A DNA stretch of 64,000 nt from JAIROC01 sp031553535 (GTDB lineage Bacteria > Bacteroidota > Bacteroidia > Bacteroidales > WCHB1-69), in contig JAVBLM010000019.1 of the NCBI GenBank assembly GCA_031553535.1, positions 124,001 to 188,000 of the forward strand, given 5' to 3'. The position numbers and the translations under genes were made by a program. Of the stretch, positions 30,201 through 36,604 are shown piece by piece (position 1 is the first letter of the stretch; every line of letters begins with the position of its first letter). Under the pieces are notes generated by a model. That model did not search any database, had not been told where the DNA came from, and was given only the letters and a program-made list of their open reading frames with translations.

Positions 30201-31024
30201 GGCGTAATGGCGGAGAAACTTGCCGTAGTACTAAAGCTTTTATACCACGATTCCACATAATTAAACCCATTAAAAGTATACTTATACAAACGATATCCTC
30301 TATCGGCACTAGCTCCGGAAGTTACATTTGTATTACTAACCAGAAAGATTGATGCATAAGTATCTCCAGTCAATTTAGCAATAACATAAGAATTGTCCGA
30401 GCCCCTGAAAGCCGGTGTAGTCAAAGATTGTTGCAACGTAACCACATTGGTTGTAGGATTTACTTCAAAAATTCTTAATCCGGATTCATTTGAATTTGCT
30501 AAAATTATTTCTATTCGTCCATCACCATCAATATCCCCTACCAAAGGCACTGACGCAACATGAACTGTTGAATTATCAATATTACTGGTTATCTGATTTA
30601 TTTCCCAATCAAAAGGAGGAGGATCAATAGCACATATTCCCGTATATATATTATCCGGTTTATCATATACATATATATATACTGTTGCCGTACTTGTCAC
30701 CCCACTTCCCGGGCAATAAATAGAATACCTTAATGAATCCATCCCCGCATATCCCGATTGCGGCCTATAATGCAACTTTTTATCCGTATCAAAATAAACA
30801 GACCCGTTTATTGCATGGGAAGGCATTGTTGTAAGGCTTACCTCAATCGTATTACGAGTACACAGACCAAAGTCATCATTATACATTGGATCCCATATAG
30901 CATCCTGCGTACTATTAGGCGCTACAAATCCACTAAAGCTTTTTGCTTGCTGAGCTTTCGCTTTTCCGGGTAATAAGCAAATTAACAATATTATTAAAAA
31001 TGGGTAAAATACAAAATTTCTCAT
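18287..31024 (-). CDS. Giant secreted surface protein with 16 SprB-like repeats
   Basis: The ATG at 31024 gives 4245 residues; a TTG six codons upstream is less likely. A signal peptide covers residues 1-25. Rough domain order: cadherin-like segment 30-130; six FG-GAP/VCBS repeats with DIDGDG-type calcium sites 160-590; CARDB-like and PKD-like segments 600-900; propeller-like region 910-1260; Ig-like domains 1340-1680; conserved-repeat region 1690-2340; 16 SprB-like repeats 2350-3700; three cadherin-like domains 3710-3990; Ig-like domains to the end. SprB-type proteins are large adhesins exported by type IX secretion. No type IX C-terminal sorting domain is present, and the reading frame appears broken at the end. 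It follows apbE by 66 bp on the same strand. Confidence 0.88.
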   Translation of the reverse strand: MRNFVFYPFLIILLICLLPGKAKAQQAKSFSGFVAPNSTQDAIWDPMYNDDFGLCTRNTIEVSLTTMPSHAINGSVYFDTDKKLHYRPQSGYAGMDSLRYSIYCPGSGVTSTATVYIYVYDKPDNIYTGICAIDPPPFDWEINQITSNIDNSTVHVASVPLVGDIDGDGRIEIILANSNESGLRIFEVNPTTNVVTLQQSLTTPAFRGSDNSYVIAKLTGDTYASIFLVSNTNVTSGASADRGYRLYKYTFNGFNYVESWYKSFSTTASFSAITPIVADFCRTGAQQVAVFDKLYDAQTGTLLVNGGFIGVSNRFFGRIPHPGASNANPAGVWAAADIDNDGNLEIIAGVSVYKIAYNGSTWTYTWLRNADGTRSTSNSQATTRAANIQNGTVAIADMDGDGYLDVVTTWASNADPTATGNSATNGTGTSKKGYVAIWNPRTGARMSNIVEINAPVASAYTGYSYAGPSQAFIGDLTGDGKPNIALTACRAMAAYSYTVTGTPGATNSGTIAQIWNVGTTDNSASTVMSLFDFDQDKSMELVYRDETHLRILNGIDGSDKTVFTGGLNSSTWDEYPVVADIDGDGESEIITTGGTATQASSGSLKIFKSGGTTMWAPSRPVWNTYYYNPVYINNDLTVPQFPVNPATPFYDSDGNVSHPFNNYLQQPTSLSDAGSQFLAGPDLSFDLNTPMRVENYTDNNGRAHVIVNIKNGGASQYPANSVLQVLTYTGNLSSDGITVDPASRVLRDTRQISLLQPINPEAVYNYEYDINNVDTFTNYTLWEVYLNAIANYPSPSFPSGSQECEYTNNNFVVQIPHVVSQTSIACQYGGDKYWSSEKSTTPYQWSIEGGEILYYSGALNDTITVRWNDVTSPSTPTTITFTATDIYTLQPYSATLYATVIANEKFLEDKLWYFGQDAANTPNTPYSTGGSPGIIFNGTGISTDPYVASSESGISKVRASGNSLSVNSPYCPGQAIFYVQNDSVYNYLNQSIGKITANSAVSDGLAACYLGNNKYLLFAVSTTGGDAALNYYLVDMIANNGKGAITATNTILSSGCSEAIEVVPMIGSTNEYWLINHLSSGNLQVRKINPVTPYLGTVATVASSINTNTTSLRRSMNDSLLSLVSSSSIRIYNFNALTGTITAAGTALANSSGFNHVAFSKNYVYATATSGTLTQWALSNYAQTGSISSSGSGDIKMGPDGKLYVLRSSSNYVGVVENPEQPITTGGFYTQDGLNLGMTTGTVHSFSTGITRPYLSPCEHGQNPVAEMDQKIFCRVSGSVTINVLQNDNDPDGNRLYITNVDFVDPANYEKADLTFNAADSTVTLTLKTPTSVGTGYVFDLDYEIKNDGAPLSRCTTGILAFTVGDEIDTNNIIVSDTTVCYGTSASLKAAVSGVADTVFRWYASQTSTQILHTGGFYQTGILTNDTAFYVAVEGLNYCENAFNNRKQVSVTVEQLPVVTITSTSPVTRCGEGDVTLTATVNTSAIIQWYSQATGGTAIGTGTPITINNVPVGTRKYYAQAINNTTSQCISALPRDSVTVTVTPLATEAMITAADVTICTGNTATLTASLSASGTGITNRVFRWYSSMDPGATVLAEGDSYTTGALTAISTRDTVFYVSVVGTNYCENLPADRKLVKVTVNEFPTLKIVADQDTICYPGAFTLRAQITGFTMAAWFGWYLPNGQLAEGTTRFSPAPIGNNVDMTNFSSVYTLNQQDLDSNDITLRLRVNTGVCGYIIDSIALTILPYPTSAAVELITEPQTLQDMCIDTVYAVKITATGEGEVTQMKVTFEDTWTSLITVKDAYYYTYDASGNVNSSGIQLIQEYNDYPVSSTKRWGFPSGFILDPGDSVLVEVTVAAECGIFTGNNYRILLNGYGICGSVPIPQAFDVTEEFYTKNDTSAFSYEIYNVFTPPYATAQMGDTITWRATFYPKGEGYVSNLLTDSIVTLTPAGLNAVEFSYRPLVNSVARDSVKMIYDENGLELSMPIRSGLVEGDSIVWEFEFTTTEAACGEYEIYSEVYYNVVVECGTSTEECSMNARIGSDYPVILVDRYQYELVLDQSIEGIGHMIEGKWYGSYPVKAITEFFAGDTINIDFYIDWNNNSQLDPADLDTIYRFNYVTEDVNPNDTFIITVDAGILIEPGHQLLAHVHSASLCEDAVLPVVVLSGPEEVCQRDTTIFFTASNMSDYFFSVEAISGATPRRIPLEGKSVYSNTDDSVRVVWRTEGEVKIKATYTVFGGTPNAKVLSGVDIDVVVKPAPFLAFTSTDSISICFGTPLELTQYVRDTTNIAGVIINFYANNVKVGDNSGGSLYVEPHETTIYTIEAVTGESCSSNILEFKVVVSEVPVVSTITVLQQPDCLTSTGSLELVISNGSGNYEYNLDGGAVYSNLQANGSGKYVISGLKSGSYVVYLNDKANLTCPFFSEPITLSPVSSSLIAKAVVIDTAVDCSSANGTIQIIANEGIAPYKYTVNGGAEHPLPGNGIIGTDFSAGKYYVTVIDATGCVYALDEIIVWPVKGMTVTLVQTQPAVCESLGMAKLVITGGVAPYSYRLNGQGWKPLGTIPAEGVESTLPSGYNEMIVRDNAGCEMIATCIISQGGPGAVSLNQLTINDATCDGINNGSFVLSVSGTNPNPEYSIDGGMTYHPVTIPTTVIPGLSVGSYEIRLRDGAGCVSDYKNIRIRLTKEATINIGSISVERQPECGANTGSISVVVYGGSGQYDYNFDGSNSFTALAANGIINNLPAGAYRVYVRDRNALACPIVLSASVRLTPSNTDLIVDATPFPTSDCSSSNGSVQLVINGGTSPYYYQIQDETPVLLPNNGLITGLASGFYTIKITDGAGCVAFSNKVLVQPVDRFKLSWSIEKNATCSQKGEILLSVSGGEQLYFYWMEGEDRIFFPDTFAIIPLSAGMHVIYLTDSAGCIISDAEVTMELDNNDLAISDISVTDANCDGTGGGKIIFTASGSNIPLSYRINNGAYQTITNNTDTILNVSEGNYTLFLKDKDSCVISYSNIAINTIKEPSVKINAIYVDTQPTCSGNGSIRLALSGGSGSYVYKLNTQTTFTSLASTGIIGNLTPGTYQVTVRDAATLACPPSISDWITLEASNSDLTLQTNITDASSCTSADGKIQLILGGGVTPYTYRIGTTGAYQSIPANGIIDNLPSGEYLVMIQDMNGCTASALAEIKASAGMGISLEAKTLATCDEEGTFLIRLNGGDPLYSYKLDYTNYITFAGDTILVSARAGYHLVTVKDANGCMVSDTITLMQSSGAYVELDTITSTLCDASSGASVTFRAVGPERPLSYSVDGNSTVTIPSSGDIVISNLAAGTHWVLFNYANGCTFEVNGIKVRVITTPDIIIKSIFAVAQPPCEALSETRNGTEGKIQVMVEGGSGSYLYNFDKGDTKYPLSPDGVISGLIVGNYKVYIWDALGETCAPVESNSIDLLSDNTSVQVRAIVTPALSCNVNEIDKFGSITIEAFGGQGKLQYLIGTGYFSDIPIDGNIGNYPTGEYSVIVQDEYGCISTVNVIITVAPEIYGFEMSATPATCEGKGVLTLTLDGTNQNTNYYFIDGQQLTPFVGRQAVEYISAGWHEVFVEDNHGCLTSDTIYVPNTSGLSVELTGTKPATCQGLTGGEIYLNITGGATPMSYYIAKDDNGDIIEVPIASNGSLTISGLSIGTYYITITDANGCIVTYERIIIDRDIHNIETVDNRMITYRDRPVKGNLISDDDEHYHGVLTLVSHSLPNYGTITIDTASGFYVYVPNTDYVGRDTVKYFIAESCGFVESGYLFVVVLDDTLTDKAPVAIDIYYQTITDVPIIIPDMRFNDIDPNGGVLQNATIVQDVSNGVLTHNGDGTYTYEPAFGWEGIDRFTYSVCNDKGLCDTATAYVYVYPDGASENFIIPLTDYYSLLKYDTLKQTDLALGILGNDSWPQGTTPVITVVTAPEHGTLSMNTTDGTFTYVADLDYEYSGPDYFVYELCAGSFPCDTAYVYFFIAERACIDQVNLVMLHDTLSICSGDSISLLTAIDLDNTQNLDTVKFYLDNNYTIPLTDVYVKTQGSYYLEALNVYQCAVYDSVYVIVNDLPQVSIIGSDSICVGTTTIVYSQSPGTWVSSDSNIAALRDGGVVLGKSVGNVTFTFTNELGCSSGVEINVGEFPVVSPIVGERAVCENASITLTSATSGGIWKVSNDKATISDPDANPVTVNGVTKGQVYVSYTVGEGVCKTTQTYSLKIEPAVNEAEIIIGFPE
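19930..23975 (-). repeat. Higher-order protein repeat: four blocks of four SprB-like repeats
   Basis: Inside the giant gene, repeats can be typed by their first cysteine context. Type a follows QPxC and contains SGSYxYxLN. Type b starts DCSSxNG. Type c starts ATCxxxG. Type d starts xCDGxxxG. They occur in the strict order a-b-c-d four times, each block about 1.0 kb. Type-a repeats begin near 23960, 22930, 21920 and 20930. Divergence between blocks is high, so the duplications are old. Confidence 0.75.
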
Positions 31025-31090
31025 TATCTTTATTTTATTCAATTCACTATTGTATGTTATACTCTATCTTGTCAGTAGTTTTATTTATAT

Positions 31091-32230
31091 TTATTCTTTA
31101 ACTATTAATTTCTTAAATCCATCTGTATATGATATCCTTAAATTATCATTATCATCTATAAAGATAAAATAGCCTTCAAACTGCGGATATTTTTTCAAGA
31201 AATCCATAGATTCTTTTTCTCCCATTACCATAAATGCGGTAGCCAAAGCATCAGCTGTAATGCAATCGTCTGCAATAACAGTGGCACTTAATAACCGATG
31301 AGACACAGGATAACCTGTCCTGGGGTCAATAGTATGGGAATACCGAACCCCATTTTCTTCATAATATTTTCGATAAGTACCGGAAGTTGCAACAGATTTA
31401 TCTTTTAATAATATAATACTTTGTACCGTCCTATCGGAAGAATTGTCTTTGGAAGGTTTTTCTATTCCAACATACCAAGGTGATCCATCCGGTTTTGTTC
31501 CTGAAGTACGAATCTCTCCCCCAATATCCACTATAAAATTATCAATCCCATTATCCTGTAATTTTCTTGACATCAAATCAACAGAATAACCTTTTGCAAT
31601 CGCATTAAAATCTATTTTTATCTCGGGAAATTTCTTTATCATCCTATTATTTCTTATCGCAATATTCCGGTATCCCGTATATTGTAATAAGCTATCGATC
31701 ATTATCTGTGTAGGTTCTTGCCTGTTGCTAATACCAAACCCCCATATATTCACTAAATCTCCGACAGTAATATCAAAGGCTCCATTGGTCATTTCCGAGA
31801 TTTCTTGTGCTTTATTAAAAATCGTAATGAAATCTTCATTTAAAACCGGATGTTCATTCCTATTGACTTTAGCTATAAGAGAATTTTCTTCCCATAGAGA
31901 AGCTATTTGTAAGAAATTCGTTAAGAATATCTCTATCTCCTGTTTTGTGAACACTGTACTTAAGGTGTAATATAGAATTCTATAATATGTTCCTTGTGTA
32001 TATCCTTCTATCAGAACAGTATCTTGATGTGCAGAAGATTGTTGTGAAAACTCGGATTTAATTGGATATCCTGAATGATTTAATTCCCATGCATTTCCAA
32101 AATTAATCAATGAATAGGAATAAAGAATTGGACAATAAACAGATAATTCTAATTTTGCAGACCCATGCGATAAGGGAAATACAGAAAGTAATTTTATTAT
32201 AATAAGGATTGGTAAGAATAATTTCTTCAT
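31091..32230 (-). CDS. apbE: FAD:protein FMN transferase, ApbE family
   Basis: The 379-residue product has a signal peptide (residues 1-23), an unusual spacer to about residue 70, then the ApbE domain. Its motifs are GAFDITVGDLVNIWGFG near 148, KGYSVDLMSRKL near 212, DIGGEIRTSGTKPDG near 233 and SGTYRKYY ... HTIDPRTGYPV near 285-310. ADALATAFMVMG lies near 330. The enzyme attaches FMN covalently to threonines of exported flavoproteins such as the Na+-NQR and Rnf subunits. No such target gene is adjacent; downstream lies the giant surface protein. Confidence 0.92.
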   Translation of the reverse strand: MKKLFLPILIIIKLLSVFPLSHGSAKLELSVYCPILYSYSLINFGNAWELNHSGYPIKSEFSQQSSAHQDTVLIEGYTQGTYYRILYYTLSTVFTKQEIEIFLTNFLQIASLWEENSLIAKVNRNEHPVLNEDFITIFNKAQEISEMTNGAFDITVGDLVNIWGFGISNRQEPTQIMIDSLLQYTGYRNIAIRNNRMIKKFPEIKIDFNAIAKGYSVDLMSRKLQDNGIDNFIVDIGGEIRTSGTKPDGSPWYVGIEKPSKDNSSDRTVQSIILLKDKSVATSGTYRKYYEENGVRYSHTIDPRTGYPVSHRLLSATVIADDCITADALATAFMVMGEKESMDFLKKYPQFEGYFIFIDDNDNLRISYTDGFKKLIVKE

Positions 32231-32269
32231 CTACGAAATTTTAAACTTATCTAAATAAATTAGGGTTTC

Positions 32270-32277
32270 CAAAAATA
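32270..32277 (-). promoter_or_regulatory. -7 box TATTTTTG before apbE
   Basis: The minus strand reads TATTTTTG, 40 bp before the apbE start. It is a loose match; a second one lies at 32372-32379. Confidence 0.35.
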
Positions 32278-32652
32278 TATTTACCTTCCTGTTGTAATAT
32301 AAAACTCTAATAAAAAAACACCTATTAAGAACAACGTCCTTAATAAACATTCTTAATCACTATATTGTTTACAAAAATAGTAATATTTAACAATAATTTC
32401 CGAATTAATTCAAAAAAAACATAGGAGACAAAATATTACACTAGTAACCAATCAATTGTAGAGAAATAGAAAAGATTGATCTCCATAAAAAAGCATTCTA
32501 CAGCATCTAAGAAAGTGCAAAAATTCATAAAAAATGGAAGAAAAATTGCAAAATAAAGAATGAAACAAAAAAAAGAATTTGTTAAAGTTGGCATAATAAA
32601 ATGATAATAAAAGCAATAATACCAAGAGTCTCCCCAGTATATTAATTTTATT

Positions 32653-32850
32653 TCATAACGAACGAATATATCTTTGAAAACACCTGGTCAGGCATTGGGT
32701 TTTTCTATTATAAAAGCCGATTATTACAATCAGCAATAGATAAACCGGAAGCAACATGTAATACGGGGATAACAACAAGGCAACGCTGAAAAGCCAGACA
32801 CCGGCTATGTAATTGAATATTGATCAGATTATGATGTTTATACTTTTCAT
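32653..32850 (-). pseudogene. Small membrane protein with an in-frame TGA
   Basis: From an ATG at 32848-32850 the minus strand reads MKSINIII, then TGA (32824-32826). It continues in the same frame with a protein-like hydrophobic stretch (SIFNYIAGVWLFSVALLLS, then YYMLLPVYLLLIVIIGFYNR) and a cationic tail with two cysteines (KTQCLTRCFQRYIRSL) to a TGA at 32653-32655. The composition looks like a genuine two-helix membrane protein of about 65 residues interrupted at codon 9. I do not recognise the family. Confidence 0.45.
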
Positions 32851-33032
32851 AATTTAAAATACTGCCTTAAAAAATGTTTTTGAAGGATAAAAAATCTCTA
32901 TGTTATTCATCAACTTGTTCTTTCTTTGTTCTAATTTTATTATTTATATCTGTATTTTTCCCATAACAGGGAAAATTCTACCCTAAAATGAGTTTTATAG
33001 TGTTGCGAAAACTTCTCTGATGTATCGGATAT

Positions 33033-33475
33033 ACTTTCACCGTATTGTGAAAGTGTTTCGACAGTAGTTTTCATACTTTCACGAAGTAGTGAAAGTATGC
33101 CGACAGCAGTTTTCATACTTTCGCAAGGTAGCGAAAGTGTGCCGACAGTAGTTTTCATACTTTCGCAGGGTAGCGAAAGTGTGCCGACAATGGTTTTCAT
33201 ACTTTCGCAGAGTAGTGAAAGTATGCCGACAGCAGTTTTCATACTTTCGCAGAGTAGTGAAAGTACGCCGACAGTAGTTTTCATACTTTCGCAGGGTAGT
33301 GAAAGTATGCCGACAGCGGTTTTCATACTTTCGCAGAGTAGTGAAAGTACGCCGACAGTAGTTTTCATACTTTCGCAGGGTAGTGAAAGTATGCCGACAG
33401 CAGTTTTCATACTTTCGCAGAGTAGTGAAAGTACGCCGACAGTAGTTTTCATACTTTCGCAGTATTATGAAACCT
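33033..33475. repeat. Tandem hairpin array C, eleven 42-bp units with covarying stems
   Basis: ACTTTC recurs at 33033 and every 42 bp to 33453 without a single indel. Each full unit holds an 8-bp stem with a 6-nt loop, ACTTTCNC-NNNNNN-GNGAAAGT. The seventh pair is A-T in units 1-2, G-C in units 3-4 and G.T in units 5-10. The stem therefore stays paired in a plus-strand RNA. Units 5-10 alternate between two types (…TATGCCGACAGC… and …TACGCCGACAGT…), which implies expansion by 84-bp dimers. Open frames on both strands follow from the period. Confidence 0.85.
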
Positions 33476-33819
33476 TCCCCCGATGTATTGGAATAGCTCT
33501 GAAACATTTTTTAAAATAAAGCCCAAGTATCCGGACGATATTAACCTTGTTATCCAAGGCAAATATTTATGCTTATCCTAATCGAAATTCTATCTTCGTT
33601 GTAATCGAATGATTATTGATAATGAAAATTCTAAAATGAGACTTACATCAATAACACTTTGTTTTAATATTATTACGATTACAAGGGACAAGAAAAAACA
33701 ACCGAACTTGTTCTAATCGCCTAGCCATGAAAGAGAAAGAAAAATTAATCCACAAATCAACTTTTGATAAGTTTATTTGCAAATAAATAGGATCCGGAAT
33801 ATTCCAGGTAAAGACAATT

Positions 33820-34755
33820 TTATTTCTTTCTATAATGATTTAAAAACCAATCATAGACTTTTGCAATACCTTCTCTTAATTCCGTTTTATGCTTGAACCC
33901 GATCGAGCGTAATTTAGTAACATCAAGTAATTTGCGAGGAGTTCCATCCGGCTTAGAAAGATCATTTACAATATCTCCATCAAAACCGACAATTTCTTTT
34001 ATCAATAAAGCCAAATCACCTATCCGGATATCTTCCCCTGTTCCCACATTTATATGCATTTCCTCCTTATAATGCAACATTAAATATAATAGCGCATCGG
34101 CTAAATCATCAACATATAAAAATTCACGCATAGGGTTTCCCGTTCCCCATATTACTACTTCATGGGTACCATTGATCTTTGCCTCATGAAACTTACGAAT
34201 CAATGCAGGTAAAACATGTGATGAATTAAGGTCAAAATTATCATTAATTCCATACAAGTTTGTCGGCATCGCTGAAATAAAATTACAACCATACTGACGA
34301 CGATAAAACTTACATAATTCTATTCCTGCTATTTTAGCAATAGCATATGCTTCATTTGTTTCCTCCAAATAGTCACCCAATAAATATTCTTCTTTTATAG
34401 GTTGTGGAGCCATTTTTGGATAAATGCATGAACTTCCTAAAAACAACAGCTTTGTAATACCATATTTATATGCAGCATGTATAATATTTGCTTCAATGAG
34501 TATATTATCATAAATAAATTCAGCAGGATATGTATTATTTGCCAATATCCCCCCTACCTTTGCGGCAGCTAAAAAAACATATTGAGGCCTCTCTTTTTTA
34601 AAAAAGACATTTACTGCATGTTGATCCCGCAAGTCCAATTCTTTCAGGTCCCGTACAAGAATATTATGATAATCATTACGCTCCAAACAACGCATAATGG
34701 AAGAACCCACTAAACCGGTGTGTCCCGCGACATATATTTTTGAATTTTTATCCAT
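33820..34755 (-). CDS. fcl: GDP-L-fucose synthase
   Basis: The 311-residue product is an extended short-chain dehydrogenase. NAD(P)-binding motif GHTGLVGSSI lies at residues 8-17, the catalytic region SSCIYPKMAPQPIKEEYL at about 107-124, and the YxxxK pair in EAYAIAKIAG at about 135. It epimerises and reduces GDP-4-keto-6-deoxymannose to GDP-L-fucose. Its start overlaps the end of gmd by 8 bp, so the two are translationally coupled. It is the last gene of the glycan operon. Confidence 0.95.
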   Translation of the reverse strand: MDKNSKIYVAGHTGLVGSSIMRCLERNDYHNILVRDLKELDLRDQHAVNVFFKKERPQYVFLAAAKVGGILANNTYPAEFIYDNILIEANIIHAAYKYGITKLLFLGSSCIYPKMAPQPIKEEYLLGDYLEETNEAYAIAKIAGIELCKFYRRQYGCNFISAMPTNLYGINDNFDLNSSHVLPALIRKFHEAKINGTHEVVIWGTGNPMREFLYVDDLADALLYLMLHYKEEMHINVGTGEDIRIGDLALLIKEIVGFDGDIVNDLSKPDGTPRKLLDVTKLRSIGFKHKTELREGIAKVYDWFLNHYRKK

Positions 34756-35824
34756 TTTGTTTGCTTTCTGTTAATACATATTTCATATCATGAGTAACCA
34801 TTATCTTTACTAATTGCTCAAACGAAGTTTTTGTAGGGTTCCAGCCTAATACTGTTTTTGCTTTTGTCGGATCCCCTAACAATAGGTCGACTTCTGTCGG
34901 ACGAAAATAACGTGGATCTACCTCTACTATAGCTTCATTTGTTTTAATATCAATTCCTCTCTCATTCACTCCTTCTCCTTCCCAACGAATAGTAATCCCG
35001 GCTTCTTGAAAAGCCAATGTACAAAAGTCACGTACCGAATGCATTTCCCCGGTGGCTATCACAAAATCCTGAGCTTCTTTTTGCTGCAAAATCAACCACA
35101 TACACTCAACATAATCTCGTGCATATCCCCAATCCCTTTTTGCATCCAGATTTCCCAGATAAAGTTTCTTCTGTAATTTATGAGCAATACGTGCTGCTCC
35201 CAGTGTGATTTTACGGGTAACAAAGGTCTCTCCCCTTCTTTCGCTTTCGTGATTAAATAGTATTCCATTAGAAGCATACATGCCATAGGCTTCCCTATAA
35301 TTCTTCGTGATCCAAAAACCATATAACTTTGCAACCCCATAGGGAGAACGAGGATAAAATGGCGTTGTTTCCGATTGCGGAACTTCCTGTACCAAGCCAT
35401 ATAATTCCGAAGTCGATGCCTGATAGATACGGGTTTTCTTTTCCATACCCAAAATACGTATCGCCTCTAGAATACGTAAAGTCCCTATTGCATCACTTTC
35501 TGCCGTATATTCCGGAACTTCAAAAGAAACTTTCACATGTGACTGCGCCGCAAGGTTATACACCTCATCGGGTTGCACCTGCTGAATAATACGAAGCAAA
35601 GACGACGAATCCGTCATATCACCGTAATGTAAATTAATATTACGCTCTTTCTTTGTATCTTCAATCCATTGTTCAAAATACAAATGTTCTATACGCCCCG
35701 TATTAAAACTTGAACTTCTACGAAGAATTCCATGCACTTCATAGTTCTTTTCCAATAAAAACTCGGCAAGAAATGACCCATCTTGTCCTGTAATTCCTGT
35801 AATAAGAGCTATTTTTTTACCCAT
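34748..35824 (-). CDS. gmd: GDP-mannose 4,6-dehydratase
   Basis: I place the start at the ATG at 35824 (MGKKIALITGITGQDG), giving 358 residues; the frame is open to a TTG six codons upstream. Motifs are GITGQDGSFLAEFLL for nucleotide binding, QASTSELYG near residue 130 and YPRSPYGVAKLYGFW near 150 with the YxxxK pair. It forms GDP-4-keto-6-deoxymannose, the substrate of fcl. It lies 30 bp after hddC and overlaps fcl by 8 bp. Confidence 0.95.
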   Translation of the reverse strand: MGKKIALITGITGQDGSFLAEFLLEKNYEVHGILRRSSSFNTGRIEHLYFEQWIEDTKKERNINLHYGDMTDSSSLLRIIQQVQPDEVYNLAAQSHVKVSFEVPEYTAESDAIGTLRILEAIRILGMEKKTRIYQASTSELYGLVQEVPQSETTPFYPRSPYGVAKLYGFWITKNYREAYGMYASNGILFNHESERRGETFVTRKITLGAARIAHKLQKKLYLGNLDAKRDWGYARDYVECMWLILQQKEAQDFVIATGEMHSVRDFCTLAFQEAGITIRWEGEGVNERGIDIKTNEAIVEVDPRYFRPTEVDLLLGDPTKAKTVLGWNPTKTSFEQLVKIMVTHDMKYVLTESKQNG

Positions 35825-35854
35825 ATTTATTCTATTTATCAAAAAATTATATTA

Positions 35855-36604
35855 TTATTTACAATTAAAGTTATCATTTTTAAAACAGCTCAATTCTTTT
35901 AGTTCAGTCTGAGCCTTTTGATAATCCTGAGGAATACCAATATCAATAAAATATCCATTCGATTGAAAAGCATAAAAAGGGGAAATACCCACATTGGCTT
36001 CTAATATATCTTTCTCAAATGAAAATTTTTCTTTCTGTATTATATTCTCACTTTCAAAAACATGTTTGGACATAACATAAACACCCGTATTGATAAAGCC
36101 CCTTTCTATCGCTTTTTTTTCATTAAAATTAATAACTCTATCATTTTCTATGTTTAGTGTCCCGTATCGTTCAACATGATACATCTCTTTTACTGAAAGT
36201 GTCACCAACGCCTTTTTCGAAAAATGAAATCCGGCTAACCGGGCTAAATTAACATTAAAAAAGCTATCCCCATTTAACAAGAAAAAATCATTCTGGGAAA
36301 TAAAGCCAAGACTATTTTTAATCCCGCCACCTGTACCTAGAGGTACTTCTTCGATAGCATAATCTAATTTAATATTACAATATTGATTACCAAAATAATT
36401 TTCTATCACTTCATGCTTATATCCTACCGAAAGAACACAATGACGACACCCCTGGTTATTTAAAAAATACAATAAATATTCCAAAAATGGTTTCCCATTA
36501 ATATCAGCCATGGGTTTGGGAATATCATTAACCACAGAACGAAGTCTGGTTCCCTGTCCCCCGACTAAAATAACACATTCATGAATATTTATCTTATCGT
36601 CCAT
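35855..36604 (-). CDS. hddC: D-glycero-D-manno-heptose 1-phosphate guanylyltransferase
   Basis: The 249-residue product is a sugar nucleotidyltransferase with the signature VGGQGTRLRSVVNDIPKPM at about residues 13-31 and GDSFFNV (metal site) near 113. The length and pairing with an HddA-type kinase, whose coding end it overlaps by 16 bp, point to the GDP-heptose pathway. It would form GDP-D-glycero-alpha-D-manno-heptose. A mannose-1-phosphate guanylyltransferase role is the alternative; the kinase neighbour argues against it. Confidence 0.82.
   Translation of the reverse strand: MDDKINIHECVILVGGQGTRLRSVVNDIPKPMADINGKPFLEYLLYFLNNQGCRHCVLSVGYKHEVIENYFGNQYCNIKLDYAIEEVPLGTGGGIKNSLGFISQNDFFLLNGDSFFNVNLARLAGFHFSKKALVTLSVKEMYHVERYGTLNIENDRVINFNEKKAIERGFINTGVYVMSKHVFESENIIQKEKFSFEKDILEANVGISPFYAFQSNGYFIDIGIPQDYQKAQTELKELSCFKNDNFNCK

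Larger units (their letters stand above)
32231..33819. other. 1.6-kb intergenic region with a dead small gene and array C
   Basis: From 32231 to about 32650 the DNA is AT-rich and I see only candidate -7 boxes (TATTTTTG, minus strand, at 32270-32277 and 32372-32379). A disrupted small membrane-protein frame lies at 32653-32850. Tandem array C covers 33033-33475. From 33520 to 33819 I see nothing recognisable. Confidence 0.75.

Noticed and set aside
33033..33475. CRISPR array
   Set aside because: The whole 42-bp unit is repeated; there are no unique spacers between constant repeats, and no cas genes are in the window. The same holds for the other five arrays.
33079..33519. Long open frames on both strands across array C (up to 170 codons with a 14-residue repeat)
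   Set aside because: The 42-bp unit is a multiple of three, so frames stay open automatically on both strands. The conserved feature is the DNA or RNA hairpin, and no start context favours either strand.
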